In this document: one piece after another, positions 49,692 to 63,400 of the stretch
How positions within the stretch are numbered: the first letter of the stretch is position 1
How the letters are laid out: every line of letters begins with the position of its first letter
Assembly: GCA_037974665.1 (NCBI GenBank)
Contig: CM075783.1
Location: 43,981,818 to 44,045,817, forward strand
Source of the DNA: Ehretia macrophylla
Lineage: Eukaryota; Streptophyta; Magnoliopsida; Boraginales; Ehretiaceae
Direction: 5' to 3'
DNA length: 64,000 bases
The notes under the pieces: generated by a model
The model's input: only the letters and a program-made list of their open reading frames with translations
Databases searched by the model: none
What the model was told of the DNA's origin: nothing
Position numbers and translations under genes: made by a program

Positions 49692-52600
49692 TGTCATGCC
49701 CCAACCCGACCTATAGAGGTTAGACTAGGATGTGATCTAAACATTCATATCATTTCACGTACTTAATCGTTCATTAAGGTTTAACACTTAACGTTAGCCT
49801 AAAACTCCAAAAATTCTCTAGAAAATCGGTAGCATAACGGCTATAATTGGGCTCTTTAGTTTGACCTAATTTTTTAAAGGCCTTAAAACTTTCAATCTCA
49901 AATTTATTTCCAACTAATATTATTATTTATCACCAATCGAAACGCCTACTAGTTATCTCGAAGACTCGCTTGGTTAACAACCTAGCATGATAACTATGTC
50001 TCGTTTGTTTGTCAATCCTTATTACAAAAGTACCTGTTGATCTTAGCTTACCGATGAGTACCTGCTTAAGATTGGATATATTCATTTTACTTAACCATTT
50101 ACCTAATACTTCCTAGGCCCGAGATAGATACTAAACCACTGGCAAACCGAGCAAATAGGGTGGCTGTCTAGTTAATATTGGTACAAATCAAAATTAGACC
50201 CCAAATTACAACGGGGGTCATTTACAATAACGACAGTAAGCAACATAAGAAATAGTCTTCAATACAACATATCGTTCACAAAATAGCCACAGTCAAGTAA
50301 GGCACGTAGGGTAAGCAATCGTTCCAAGGAATCATCATTAGGCACGTTGTCTTCGGGTACCTGTTCCGGGTCTTTTTCACCTGAGATGATAAAAGAGGGT
50401 GAGTCCTTATGAACTCAGCAAGGGAGAACGAGAAATAAGTTTTGAAACTGTTTTTCCAGTTCAACTTATGAAAACCCTTTTACAAGCATGACATATATCA
50501 CAAGTAAGTTCATAATGTAATATAAGAGTAAAAGAACACAATTACCCGTCTTTCCTCCCCGAGGTCCTCTAGGAACCAAGCGAGAGTACTTATACACATA
50601 GTGAAAAGAATACGGTGAGCTTTTATTCTCAGTTCATTTCCAGTATCAGTTGTTGCGGCCGACTTCAAATCATCTACTTATCACACCAAATGGGTGTACT
50701 CCGGATGTACCCCGAAATCCTACGACCCAACTCTTCGAGGAAGTCTAGCCCCCAAGCGAGAGAGGGAATTGGACAATGGTAGTCACGGTTGCACCGGCAA
50801 GCCCGATGCCACCCGGTGTGCGTGAAACGCTACCACGCCAGAATGAAAGGTTGCAACCTTGTATGCAATGCACATTTATGACATTTAATATATCAAATTA
50901 GGAGGATAACAAAGTAGGTTGCCTCCGAGCAGTCATAAGATTGCACATTGACAAGTAAACACGCGAGGCATGCTATGACAAGTAATTTCACTTGTAAGGC
51001 ACATGGAGATATATGAATATTAAACGGGAAGCCATGTAACACATGTAAATAAAGTCATATAACTCATTAAATCAAGCCATATAACTCATTTCGGGGTTCA
51101 CATAATCAAATAATAAGGTTATACAAGCATACAACGACATCTACGTGGGACTGGGTGCAAGAAAGGTCTACCTGTCAACATGTAATCATCGGAATCACAT
51201 TTAGGGCTATAAGGACAACTATGGGCAGCCCGTTAATCACATAATTAGACACGATAACCATAGAATCAACACTTAGCGAGTTTTCATAGTCACTAGGGTT
51301 TCAATTCATACTTACCCGTGCGATTAAGCCACAAATTGTCACGTAATTAAACCAAAGCCATGCATCAATTAATTAAACATCCTCAATCATTCAAAACAGT
51401 CCACACATCATCCAAGTGCCACAATTCCAAGCATTTAATACCACAAGAGAAGTTACAATAATTTTCAAAGCATATCACTACATAAAAACCTCACTGCAAT
51501 GGTCTGTTTTCCTACAATCATTTAGACAAGCAAAAAATCTCCAATTCCAGTTAACAAAATGTCAAATTAAATCTTATTAAGTGAACTAAATCCAAAACAA
51601 ACCTCGCATCATTTGGAGTTCGGATTCAATAGTTATAGCCAAAACCATGAGACTGCGCAAAACTGTCCAGATTTGTACACAATTCAATACTTGTCATTTT
51701 TGTCGGCGTTAGTGTCAGAGGTAGACTTCGTCTATGTGCGACAAAAATGGCCAGAACTGAAAAATATAGGAAGCTACCAATTTTCATGCATTTTATATAT
51801 CTTTTGCTAAGTCAAAACTGGTTCGTTCTACAAGGACAGTGAACTGCCAAAAACCTGCTCCATTTTCCCAGATTTTCCAGATTTGGACATCTTTCTATGT
51901 TTTGCCATTTTAGAGACCTTAGAGTCAAAATTGGCCTTGGCCTATTTCTACGAAAAATGCTCAGAACTGGCAAAAATAGTCACCTACCAATTTTCATGCA
52001 TTGTAAACATCATATACCAGGCCAAATTCCCTTCGCTTTAACAAGTCAGAAATCTGCCATTTTCGTGATTTCACCTATCATCAAATTCTAGCTAAATATC
52101 TTGCCATGCATAGTTACCAAAGCTCATGTACACACACATACCACAAGTACAGAGGTAAAAATAGACATATGAAGGCATGCATGTGGTTTTTGAAAGCTTT
52201 TAAAAAGGATTAACCCTCACCTTAGTCTATTGACAACAAATGATGCTCAAAACTCTTGAAGATGCACAAATGGTCTTCTCTCCTTGTTTGGCCGAGGGAT
52301 ATTGCTTGATTTCCTTAATTCTTAGATAAGTTACCATGTCCTTAGTATGTGCATGTGGTTAGAACAAAAAGGAAATGAAATAGAAGCTATCAAACATACC
52401 TAAGCCGAAATGAAGGTTCTATGAGCTTGCATGCAAATCTTCTTGCTTCTTGCTATCTTGGTCGAGTTCCTTAGAGTCTTGAATGTCTAGGAGAGTCTTA
52501 GAATGAGAGTTCAAGCTATGGAGACTAAGATTGCAGCCAAGGCCGAGAGAGAGTGTGTAAATGAGAGGATGAGAAGTTTGAAATGAATGAAGTGTTGGTG

Positions 52601-53265
52601 TTTGTGAGTGTGTCAGCCTAAGGCTTCAAAATTTCTGATTTTTGTGTCTTCAAGAGCATATTTTGAATTATCTTAGCATGGGCAATTGAGTGGGCCGAGA
52701 ATGTGGAGCATTGGGGAGGGTTTTTGGTCATTTTTTTAGTGCATTGTTTGAAGTAATTGTCATACTTTGTCTAGACTTAGTTTAATTTATGCATATGTTG
52801 TTCAAAAGCAAGGTATGGTCGGCCAAAGGTAAGTGAAAATTCTGAATTTTTGTCTTCTTTTGAGCTTTATTTTATTGTGTGTTTGGAATATGCAAAAGAA
52901 TAAAGAATAAAGAATAAAGAATAAGAATGTTTTGCTTTTGGTGAAATTTTGTCTTCTAGTGCATTGACTTGGCATTTTAATATTAGTTAGTGGAGTTTGT
53001 AGGATTAGTTAATAATCTAGTGCTTCGTGTAAGATGCTTTCTTGACGCTTTCCTAAGTTTAGGGCATGCACTACGAGGTAAGGCACGAACTACGAGACAA
53101 ATGCACGTTTTCCAAGCAAATGCATGCAACCCTAAATAAATGCACATAATTCGATGCAAGGCACATAAAACGAAACAGAACACTTAAACCCAGGTCAAGG
53201 CATGCAAATCTAGGTTAGGGCACACGAAACGAGGTATCGCACGCAAGTCGAGGTCGGGCCTCACA
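49692..53265 (-). mobile_element. Element B: 5' LTR
   Basis: It is 3,574 bp. On the plus strand it runs from TGTCATGCCCCAACCCGACC to GGGCCTCACA, with TG...CA ends, and abuts the target duplication GAAGT at 53,266. It differs from the 3' LTR by scattered substitutions and by a ~22-bp duplication at 51,047-51,090 (CATATAACTCATT twice). An (AAAGAAT)n run lies at about 52,894-52,929. As the 5' LTR it would hold the element promoter, but I cannot place a TATA box with confidence. Confidence 0.93.
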
Positions 53266-56200
53266 GAAGTTGTCTTGCCCAAGGTGCCGTGGAATTTGGT
53301 AATATAAATGTGATGGATTAGGTTGTCATCTTTTTCACGGCTCACGACGTACGATCCGGGACGGAAAAATAGTGCAACAGAAGAAAAGTGTCTCAAAATT
53401 GATGAAAACATTCGATTTTGGGCTCTAAAAACTAGTACAGCTGAGTAGGCTTGCTGCCCCCATCGTAGAGCTCTCAAAGAGCTTTCCAAGTGTTTGTTGT
53501 GCGCCGCGTAACTCCTTACGAATCAAAAGTTATGGGCACCGGAGCGACGGAGACTTGGTCATAAGCCCCACGCCCTCGGTTTGCGGGCCCCAGCCTCTCC
53601 GTGAAGTAAAGTTGTCTTGCCCAAGGTTCCATAGGATTCGGTAATAGAAATGTGATGGATTAGGTTGTCGTCTGTTTTGCGACTCCCGACGTACGATACG
53701 GGAAAAAAAAACAGCGCAAAAGAAGAAAAGTGTCCCATAACTTACGAAAATATTAAATTTTGGGGTCTGAAAAAAGGCGCAGTCAAATTGGTATGCTACC
53801 CCCGTTGAAGAGCTCTTGGAGAGCTTTCCAACGGTATGCTGTGTGTCGCGTAACTCCTTATGGATCAAAAGTTATAGGCACCGGAGCGACGGTGACCTGG
53901 TCCAAAACCCCACGCCCTCGGATTGCGGGCCCAGCCTCTACGTGAGGCGAAGTTGTCTTGCCCAAGGTGCCATGGGATTCGGTAATAGAAATGTGATGTA
54001 TTAGATTGTCATCCTATTTGCGGCTCAAGACGTACGATCCGGGACAGAAAAACAGTGCAAAAGAAGAAAAGTGTCTTGAAACTGATGAAAACATTCAATT
54101 TTGGGCTTCTAAAACAGGCACTACCGAGTAGGCTTGTTGCCCCCATCGTAAAGCTCTCGGAGAGCTTTCCAACGGTATGTTGTGTGCCGCGTAACTCCTT
54201 ACGGATCAAAAGTTATGGGCACCAGAGGGACGGAGACCAGGTCCCATGCCCTATGACCTCGGTTTGCTGGCCCCAATCTCTACGTGAAGCGAAGTTTTCT
54301 TGCCCAAGGTGCCATGGGATTCAGTAATAGAAATGTAATGGATTAGGTTGTCGTCCTTTTCGCGACTCACGACGTACGATCTAGGACGGAAAATCAGCAC
54401 AAAAGAAGAAAAATGTCCCAAAACTGATGAAAACGTTCGATTTTGGGCTCTCAAAACTTGCACAGCCAAGCAAGCTTGCTGCCCTCGTCGTAGAGCTCTC
54501 GGAGAGCTTTCCAACAGTATATTGTGCGCTCCGTAACTCTTTATGGAATCAAAAGTTATGGGCACCGGAGCAACGGAGACCTAGTCCCAAGCCCCACGCC
54601 CTCGGTTTATGGTCTCAGCCTCTACGTGAGGCGAAGATTTCTTGCCCAAGGTGCCATGGGATTCGGTAATATAAATGTGATGGATTAGGTTGTCCCTCTT
54701 TTTGCGGCTCACGACGTACAATCCGGTACGAAAAAATAGCGCAAAAGAAGAAAAGTATCCCGAAACTGATTAAAAAGTTCAATTTTGGGCTCTAAAGACT
54801 TGCACAACCAAGCAGGCTTTATGCCGCCGTCGAAGAGCTCTCGGAGAGCTTTCCAACGGTATATTGTGCACTGCGTAACTCCTTACGGATCAAAAGTTAT
54901 GGGCACCCGAGCGATGGAGACCTGGTCCCAAACCCCACACCCTCGGTTTATGGGCCCAACCTCTATGTGAGGCGAAGTTGTCTTGTCCAAGGTACCATGG
55001 GAGTCGGTAATAGAAATGTGATGGATTAGATTGTCGTCCTTTTCGTGGATCACGACGTACGATCCGGGATGAAAAAACAGCGCATAAGAAGAAAAGTGTC
55101 CCGAAACAGATGAAAATATTCGAATTTGAGCTCTAAAAACTTGCACAGTCGAGTAGGCTTGCTGCCCCAGTCATAGAGCTCTTGGAGAGCTTTCCAACGG
55201 TATGTTGTGTGCTGCGTAACTCCTTACGGATCAAAAGTTATTTGCACCGGAGCGATTCTCAAGCCCCACGGCCTCGCTTTGCGGGCCCGGGCCTCTACAT
55301 GAAGTGAAGTTGTCTTGCCCAAGGTGTAGTGGGATTCAGTAATAGAAACGTGATGGATTAGGTTGTCGTCCTTTTCGCAGCTCACAACGCTCGAACCGTG
55401 ACGAAAAAATAGTGCAAAAGAAGAAAAGTGTCCTGAAACTGATGAAAACATTCGATTTTGGGCTTTGAAAAATGGCACAGCTGAGCAGGCTTGTTGCCCC
55501 CATCGTAGAGCTCTCAGAGAGCTTTCAACCGTATGCTGTGCACCGCATAACACCTTACGGATCAAAAGTTATGGGCACCGGAGCGACGGAGACCTGGTCC
55601 CAAGCCCCACGCCCTCAATTTGAAGGCCCAGCCTCTACGTGAAGCGAAGTTGTCTTGCCCAAGGTGTAGAGGGATTCGGTAATAGAAATGTGATGGATTA
55701 GTTTGTCACCCTTTTCGCAGCTCATGACGTGCGATCGGGGATGAAAAAACAGCGCAAAAGTAGAAAAGTGTCCCGAAACTGATGAAAACGTTCAATTTTG
55801 GGCTCTAAAAACTTGCACAGCAAAGCAGGCTTGCTACCCCCATCGTAGAGCTTTCGGAGAGCTTTCCAACTGTATGTTGTGCGCCGCGTAACTCCTTGCT
55901 GATCAAAGTTATGGGTACCGGAGCGATGGAGACCTGGTCTCCAGCCCCATGGCCTCGATTTGCGGGCCTATCCTTCACGTGAAACAAAGTTGTCTTGCCC
56001 AAGGTGCCGTGGGATTCGGTAATAGAAATGTGATGGATTAGGTTGTCGTCCTTTTCGCAGCTCACGACGTACAATCCGGGACGGAAAAACAGCGCAAAAG
56101 AAGAAAAGTGTCTCGAAATTGATGAAAACATTCGATTTTGGGCTCCGAAAAGGGGCACAGTAGAGCAGGCTTGCTTACCCCCATCGAAGAGCTCTTGGAG

Positions 56201-56844
56201 AGCTTTCCAACGGTATGCTGTGTGCTGCGTAACTCCTTACGGATCAAAAGTTATGGGCACCGGAGCAACGGAGACCTGGTTCTAAGCCCCATGGCCTCGG
56301 TTTGCGGGCCCAGCCTCCACGTGAAGCGAAGTTGTCTTGCCCAAGGTGGAGTGGGATTCGGTAATAGAAATGTGATGGATTAGGTTCTCGTCCTTTTTGC
56401 GCCTCACGACGTACGATCCGGGACGAAAAAATAGCGTAAAAGAAGAAAAGTGCCTCAAAATTGAAGAAAACATTCAATTTTGGGCTCTGAAAACTTGCCC
56501 AGCCGAGCAAACTTGCTGCCCCCGTCGTAGAGCTCTCGGAGAGCTTTCTAACGGTATGCTGTGCACTGCGTAACTCCTTACGGATGAAAAGTTATGGGCA
56601 CCGGAGCGACGGAGACCTGGTCCCAAGCCCTATGCCCTTGGTTTACGGGCCCAACCTCTACTTGAGGCAAAGTTGTCTTGTCCAAGGTGCTGTTGGATTC
56701 GGTAATAGAAATGTGAGAGATTAGGTTGTCGTCTTTTTCTCGGCTCACGACGTACGATCCCTAACGAAAAAATAGCACAAAAGAAGAAAAGTGTCTCGAA
56801 ATTGATGAAAACGTTCGATTTTGGGATCCAAAAATAGGCGCAGC
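53266..56844 (+). repeat. Tandem satellite array, segment 3 (~10.5 monomers)
   Basis: This is the same monomer and orientation. It begins GAAGTTGTCTTGCCCAAGG, which rejoins segment 2 exactly after removal of element B and one GAAGT. It ends GGCGCAGC, the left flank of solo LTR C. One monomer near 55,256 has lost about 12 bp around GGAGACCTGG. No gene is seen. Confidence 0.95.
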
Positions 56845-59800
56845 TGTGAGGCCTACCTTGATTTGCGTGCGATATGTCGCTTCGTGTGCCCTTACCTAGA
56901 TTTGCGTGCCTTGACCTAGGTTTAAGATTCGTGTTTTGTTTTATGTGCCTTGCATTGAATTACGTGCATTCATTTAAGGTTGCGTGCATTTGTTTGGGAA
57001 ACGTGCATTCATCTCGTAGTTCGTGTCTTACCTTATAGTACGTGCCCTAAATCTAAAAAAGCGTGCCCGCACGCTAATCTAGAAAGCATCTTACATGAAG
57101 CACTAGATCATTAATTAATCCTACAAACTCCACTAACTAATATTAAAATGCTAATTCAACTCACTAGAAGACGAAATTTCACCAAAAGCTAAACATTCTT
57201 ATTCTTATTTCTTTATTCTTTTGCATATCCCAAGCACACAATAAAATAAGCTCAAAACGAGACAAAAAAAAAATTTCAGATTTGAGCTTGCCTTGGCCAA
57301 CCATGTGAGGAGCTTTTGTCATGCTTTGCAATTTCAAAAATCAAGTTTAGACATTCTATGACACAATGCAAAACAAAATGGAAACCAAGCATTATTTTAT
57401 CCTCCACCATGCTCCACATTTTCGATCCATTCAATGCCCATGCTAGACAATTCAAAACATGCTTTAGATGACACAAAATCTGAAATTTTAGAAGCTCAAG
57501 GCCGACACATGCTCACAAAAGCATCAAAACTCTTCAAAGCATTTCATTTTTTTTTCTCTCAACTCTCACTCTCTCATTTCCTCTCTCTCTCTCTCGGCCA
57601 AAGCTGCACCCTCAAGTTCCATAGCTTAAGCTCCTCTCCTAAGGTTCATCAAGACACTCAAGGCCCTAGGAAGCTCGACCAAGCAAGCTAGAAGCAAAGA
57701 AACATGCATGCAAGCTCATAGAACACTCATTTCGGCTTAGGTATGTTTGATAGCTTCTATTTCATTTCCTTTTTGTTCTAACCACATGCACATACTAAGG
57801 ACATGGTAACTTAGCTAGGAATTAAGGAAATCAAGCAATATCCCTCGGCCAAACAAGGAGAGAAGACCATTTGTGCATCTTCAAGAGTTTTGAGCATCAT
57901 TTGTTGTCAATAGGCTAAGGTGAGGGTTAATCCTTTTTAAAAGCTTTCAAAAACCACATGCATGCCTTCATATGTCTATTTTTACCTCTGTACACGTGGT
58001 ATGGGTGTGTACATGAGCTTTTGTAACCATGCATGTCAAGATATTTAGCTGGAATCTGAAGATAGGTGAAATCGCGAAAATGGCAGATTTCTGACTTGTT
58101 AGACCAAAGTGAATTTGGCCTGGTATATGATGTTGAAAATGCATGAAAATTGGTAGGTGATTATTTTTGCCAGTTATGAGCATTTTTCATAGAAATAGTC
58201 CAAGGCCAATTTTGACTCTAAGGTCTCCAACATGGCAAAACATCGAAAGGTGTCTAAATCTAGAAAATCTGTGAAATGAAGCAGGTTTTTGGCAGTTCAC
58301 TGTCCTTGTAGAACGAACCAGTTTTGACTTATAAAATGATATCTAAAATGTATGAAATTTGGTAGATTGTTATATTTTTCAGTTCTGGACATTTTTGTCA
58401 GAAATAGACTAAGGCTAAATCTGACCCTAAAGCCCTCAAAAATGACAAGTATTGAAATATGTACAAATCTGGACATTTTACGTAGTCTCACGGTTTTGGC
58501 TATAACTCTTGAATCCGAACTCCCGATGATGCGAGGTTTGTTTTTGGATTTAGTTCACTTAATAAGCTTTAATTTGAAATTTTGTTCACTGTAATTAGAC
58601 ATTGTTTGCTTGTCTAAATGATTGTGGGAAAACAGACCATTGCAGTGAGGTTTTTATCTAGTGATATGCTTTGAAAATTATTGTAACTTCTCTTGTGGTA
58701 TTAAATGCTTGGGATTGTGGAACTTGGATGTTGTGTGGACTGTTTTGAATGATTGAGGATGTTTAATTAATTGATGCATGGAATTGGTTTAATTATAGGA
58801 CAACTTGTGGCTTAATCGCACGGGTAAGCATGAACTGAAACCCTAATGACTATGAAAACTCGCTAAGTGTTGATCCTATGGTTATTGTGTCTAATTATGT
58901 GATTGTGGGCTGCCCGTAGTTGTCCTTATAGCCTAAATGTGATTTTCGATGATTACATGTTGTCAAGTAGGCCTTTCTTGCACCCGGTCCCATGTAGACG
59001 TCGTTGCATGTTGTATAAACTTATTATTTGATTACGTGAACCACGAAATGAGTTATATGACTTGATTTACGTGTGTTACATGGCTGCCCGTTTAATATTC
59101 ATATAACTCCATGTGCATTACAAGCGAAATTACGTGTCAAAGCATGCCTCGTGTGTTTACTTGTCAATGTGCAATCTTATGACTGCTTGGAGGTAACCTA
59201 CTTTGTTGTCCTCCTAATGTGATGTAATAAATGTCATAAATGTGCATTGCATACAAGGTTGCAACCTTTCATTCTGGCGTGGTAGCGTTTCATGCACACC
59301 GGGCGGCATCGGGATTACCGGTGCAACCGTGACTACCATTGTCCAATTTCCTCTCTTGCTTGGGGGCTAGACTTCTTCGGAGAGTTGGGTTGTAGGATTT
59401 TGGGGTACATCCGAAGTACACCCATTTGGCATGATAAGTGGATGATTTGAAGTTGGCCGCAACAACTGATATTGGAAATGAACTAAGAGCAAAAACTCAC
59501 CGTATCCTTTTCACTATGTGTATAAGTACTCTCGCTTGGTTCCTAGAGGACCTCGGGGAGGAAAGACCGGTAATTGTGTTCTTTTACTTTTATATTACAT
59601 TATGAACTTACTTGTGATATATGTCATGCTTGCAAAAAAAAGGATTTTCATAAGTTAAACTGGAAAAAGAATTTCAAAACTTATTTCTCGTTCCCCCTCA
59701 CTGAGTTCATAAGAACTCACCCTCTTTTATCATCTCAGGTGAAGAAGATCAGGAACATGTACCTGAGGATAACATGCCTATCGATGACTCCTTGGAGTGA

Positions 59801-60433
59801 TTGTTTGCCCTACGTGCCTTACTTGACTATGGCTATTTTGTGAACGATATGTTGTATTGAAGACTATTTCTTGTGTTGCTTACTGTCGTTATTGTAAATG
59901 ACCCTCGTTGTAATTTGGGGTCTAATTTTGATTTGCACCGATATTAACTAGACAAACGTCCTATTTGTTCATTTTGCTACTTTGATTGGTAACTACTGCA
60001 GGCTTATGAAGTACTAGGAAAGGGTTAAGTAAAATGAATCTATCCAATCTTAAGCAGGTATTCATTAGTAAGCTAAGATCAACATGTACTTTTGTAACAA
60101 GGATTGACAAACAAACGAGACATAGTTATCATGCTAGGTTGTTAATCAAGCGAGACTTCGAGATAATTGGTAGGCATTTCGATTGGTCATAAATAGTCAT
60201 CTTAGTTGGAAATGAATTTGAGATTAAAAGTTTTGAGGCCTTTAGAAAATTAGGCCAAACTAAATAGGCCAATTACAGCCGTTATGCTACCTGTTTTTCA
60301 GAGAATTTTTTGGAGTTCTAGGCTTACGTTAAGTGCTAAACCTTAATGAACGATTAAGTACGTGAAATGATATGAATGTTTAGATCACATCCTAGTCTAA
60401 CTTCTATAGGTCGGGTTGGGGCGTGACAGCAAC
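56840..60433 (+). mobile_element. Solo LTR C with its target duplications
   Basis: The LTR is 56,845-60,428 (3,584 bp), from TGTGAGGCCTACC to GGGTTGGGGCGTGACA. Flanks are GCAGC (56,840-56,844) and GCAAC (60,429-60,433), one G/A difference. It carries the CTAGAGGACCTCGGGGAGG block (about 59,545) shared with B and D, so it belongs to that subfamily, here on the plus strand. No internal sequence remains, which indicates LTR-LTR recombination. A CT microsatellite (about 57,580-57,595) lies inside. Small open frames are not related to known proteins. Confidence 0.92.
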
Positions 60434-63400
60434 TGTGCAGGCTCGTTACCCCCATCATAGAGCTCTTGTAGAGCTTTCTAACGGTATATTGTGCGCCACG
60501 TAACTCCTTACAGATCAAAAGTTATGGGCACCGGAGCGAAAGAGACTTGGTCCCAAGCCCCACGGCCTCGGTTTGCGGGCCCAACCTCTACGTGAAGCGA
60601 AGTTGTCTTGCCCAAGGTACCATGGGATTCAGTAATAGAAATGTGATTGATTAGGTTGTCGTTCTTTTCGTGACTCACGACGTACGATTCGGGACGGAAA
60701 TACAGCGTAAAAAAAGAAAAGTGTCATAAAATTGATGAAAACGTTCGATTTTGGGCTCCGAAAATAGGTGTAGTCGAGCAACCTAGTTGCCTTCGTCGTA
60801 GAGCTGTAGGAGAGCTTTCCAACGGTATGCTGTGCGCCGCGTAACTCTTAACGAATCAAAAGTGATTGGCACCGGAGCGACGAACACTAGGTCCCAAGCC
60901 CCACGCCCTCGGTTTGCTGGCCCAGCCTCTACGTGAAGTGAAGTTATCTTGCCCAAGGAGCCGTGGGATTCGCTAATAGCAATGTGATGGATTAGGTTGT
61001 CGTCCTTTTTGCGGCACACGACGTACGAACCGGGACGAAAAAATAGCGTAAAAGAAGAAAAGAATCCCAAAACTGATGAAAACGTTCGATTTTGGGTTTC
61101 GAAAACTGGCGTAATCGAGCAGGCTTGCTACCCCCGTCGAAGAGCTCTTGGAGAGCTATCCAACGGTATGCTGTGCGTCACGTAACTCCTTACGGATCAA
61201 AAGTTATGGGCACCGGAATGACGGAGACCTGGTCCTAATTCCCATACCCTCGATTTACGGGCCCAGCCTCTATGAGAGGCGAAGTTTTCTTGCCCAAGGT
61301 GTCGTTGGATTCAGTAATAGAAATGTGATGGATTAGGTTGTCATCCTTTTCGCGTCTCATGACGTACAATCCAGGATGGAAAAACAGCGAAAAGAAGAAA
61401 AGTGTCACAAAACTGATGAAAACGATCGATTTTGGGCTCTAAAAACTTATGCAGTCGAGCAGGCTTGTTGCCCCAGTGGAAGAGCTCTTGGAGAGCTTTC
61501 CAACGGTATGTTGTGCACCGCGTAACTCCAAACGGATCAAAAGTCATGGACACCGGAGCGACGAAGACCTAGTCACAAGCCCTACGCCCTCGGTTTGCGG
61601 GCCCAGCCTCTACATGAGGCGAAATTATTTTCCCCAAGGTGTCGTGGGATTCAGTAAAAGAAATATGATGGATTAGGCTGTCGCCCTTTTCGCGGCTCAC
61701 AATGTACGATCGGGGACAGAAAAATAGGTCAAAAGAAAAAAACTGTCCCGAAACTGATGAAAACATTCGATTTTGGGCTCTAAAAACTAGCGCAGCCAAG
61801 CAGGATTGCTACCCCCATTGAAGAACTCTGGCAGAGCTTTCCAACGGTATGCTATGCACCCCGTAACCCCTTACGGATCAAAAGTTATGGGCACCAGAGC
61901 GACGGATGCATGGTCACAAGCCCCATGGCCTCGGTTTGCTGGCCCAGCCTCTACGTGAAGTGAAGTTGCCTTGCCCAAGGTGCCATAGGATTCGGTAATA
62001 GAAATGTGATGGATTAGGTTGTCGTCCTTTTCGCTTCTCACGACGTACGATCTGGGAAGAAAAATAGCGCAAAAGAAGAAAAGTGTCTCGAACCTGATGA
62101 AAACGTTCGATTTTTGGCTCCAAAAACTGGCACAGTCGAGCAGACTTGCTGCCCCCGTCGAAGAGCTCTTGGAGAGCTTTTCAACGGTACGTTGTGCGCC
62201 GCGTAAATCCAAACGGATCAAAAGTCATGGACACCGGAGCGACGGAGAATTGGTCCCAAGCCCTACGCCCTCGGTTTACGGGCCCAGCCTCTATGTGAAG
62301 TGAAGTCCTCTTGCCCCAAGTGTCGTGGGATTTGATAATAGAAATGTGATGGATTAGGTTGTCGTCCTTTTCACGGCTCATAACGTACGGTCTTGGACGA
62401 AAAAATAGTACAAAAGAAGAAAAGTGTCCCAAAACTAATGAAAACGTTCGATTTTGGGCTCTAAAAACTTGTACAGCCGAGCAGGCTTGCTACCCCCATT
62501 GAAGAACTCTAGCAGAGCTTTCCAACGGTATGCTGTGCGCCACGTAACTACTTACGGATCAAAAGTTATGGGCACCGGAGCGACGGAGACCTGGTCGCAA
62601 GCCCCATGGCCTCGGTTTGCTGGCCCAGCCTCTACGTGAAGCGAAGTTGTCTTGCCCAAGATGCCATGGGATTCAGTAAAAAAAATGTGATAGATTAGGT
62701 TGTCGTCCTTTTCGCGGCTCACGACGTACGACCCGGGACAGAAAAATAGCAAAAAAGAAGAAAAGTGTCTCAAAACTGATGAAAACGTTCAATTTTTGGC
62801 TCCAAAAATTGGTACAGTCGAGCAGACTTGCTGCCCCTGTCGAAGAGCTCTTGGAGAGCTTTTCAACGGTACGTTGTGCGCCGCGTAACTCCTTACGGAT
62901 CAAAAGTTATGGGCACCGGAGCGACAGAGTCTTGGTCCCAAGCCCCACGCCCTCGGTTTGCAGGCCCAGCCTCTACGTGAAGCGAAGTTATCTTGCCCAA
63001 GGTGCCATGGGATTCGGTAATAGAAATGTGATGGATTAGGTTGTCGTCCCTTTCGTGACTCACGACGCACTATCCGGGACGAAAAAACAGCGCAAAAGAA
63101 TAAACGTGTCCCGAAACTGGTGAAAACGTTCAATTTTGGGCTCCGAAAACTCACACAATTGAGCAGGCTTGCTGCCCCCGTCGAAGAGCTCTTGGAGATC
63201 TATCCAACGGTATGTTGTGCGCCGCGTAACTCCTTACGGATCAAAAGTTATGGGCACCAGAGCGACGGAGACCTGATCCCAAGCCCCATGGCCTCAGTTT
63301 GAGGGCTCAGTCTCTACGTGAAGCAAAGTTGTCTTGCCCAAGGTACCATGAGATTTAGTAATAGAAATGTGATGGATCAGGTTGTCATCCTTTGTGGCTC

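Larger units (their letters stand above)
38664..53270 (-). mobile_element. Element B: complete Ty3/gypsy chromovirus (Tekay/Del type) with target duplications
   Basis: The element proper is 38,669-53,265 (14.6 kb, including the 2.65-kb nested LTR E). Flanks GAAGT (38,664-38,668 and 53,266-53,270) are perfect, and removing the element restores a normal satellite monomer. Order on the minus strand is 5' LTR, primer-binding site, gag, protease, reverse transcriptase, RNase H, integrase, chromodomain, polypurine tract, 3' LTR. A chromodomain after integrase defines chromoviruses. The single gag-pol frame, long LTRs and tRNA-iMet primer suggest the Tekay/Del lineage. Two-LTR divergence of about 8% over 200 bp, by eye, implies an old insertion. 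Confidence 0.93.
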
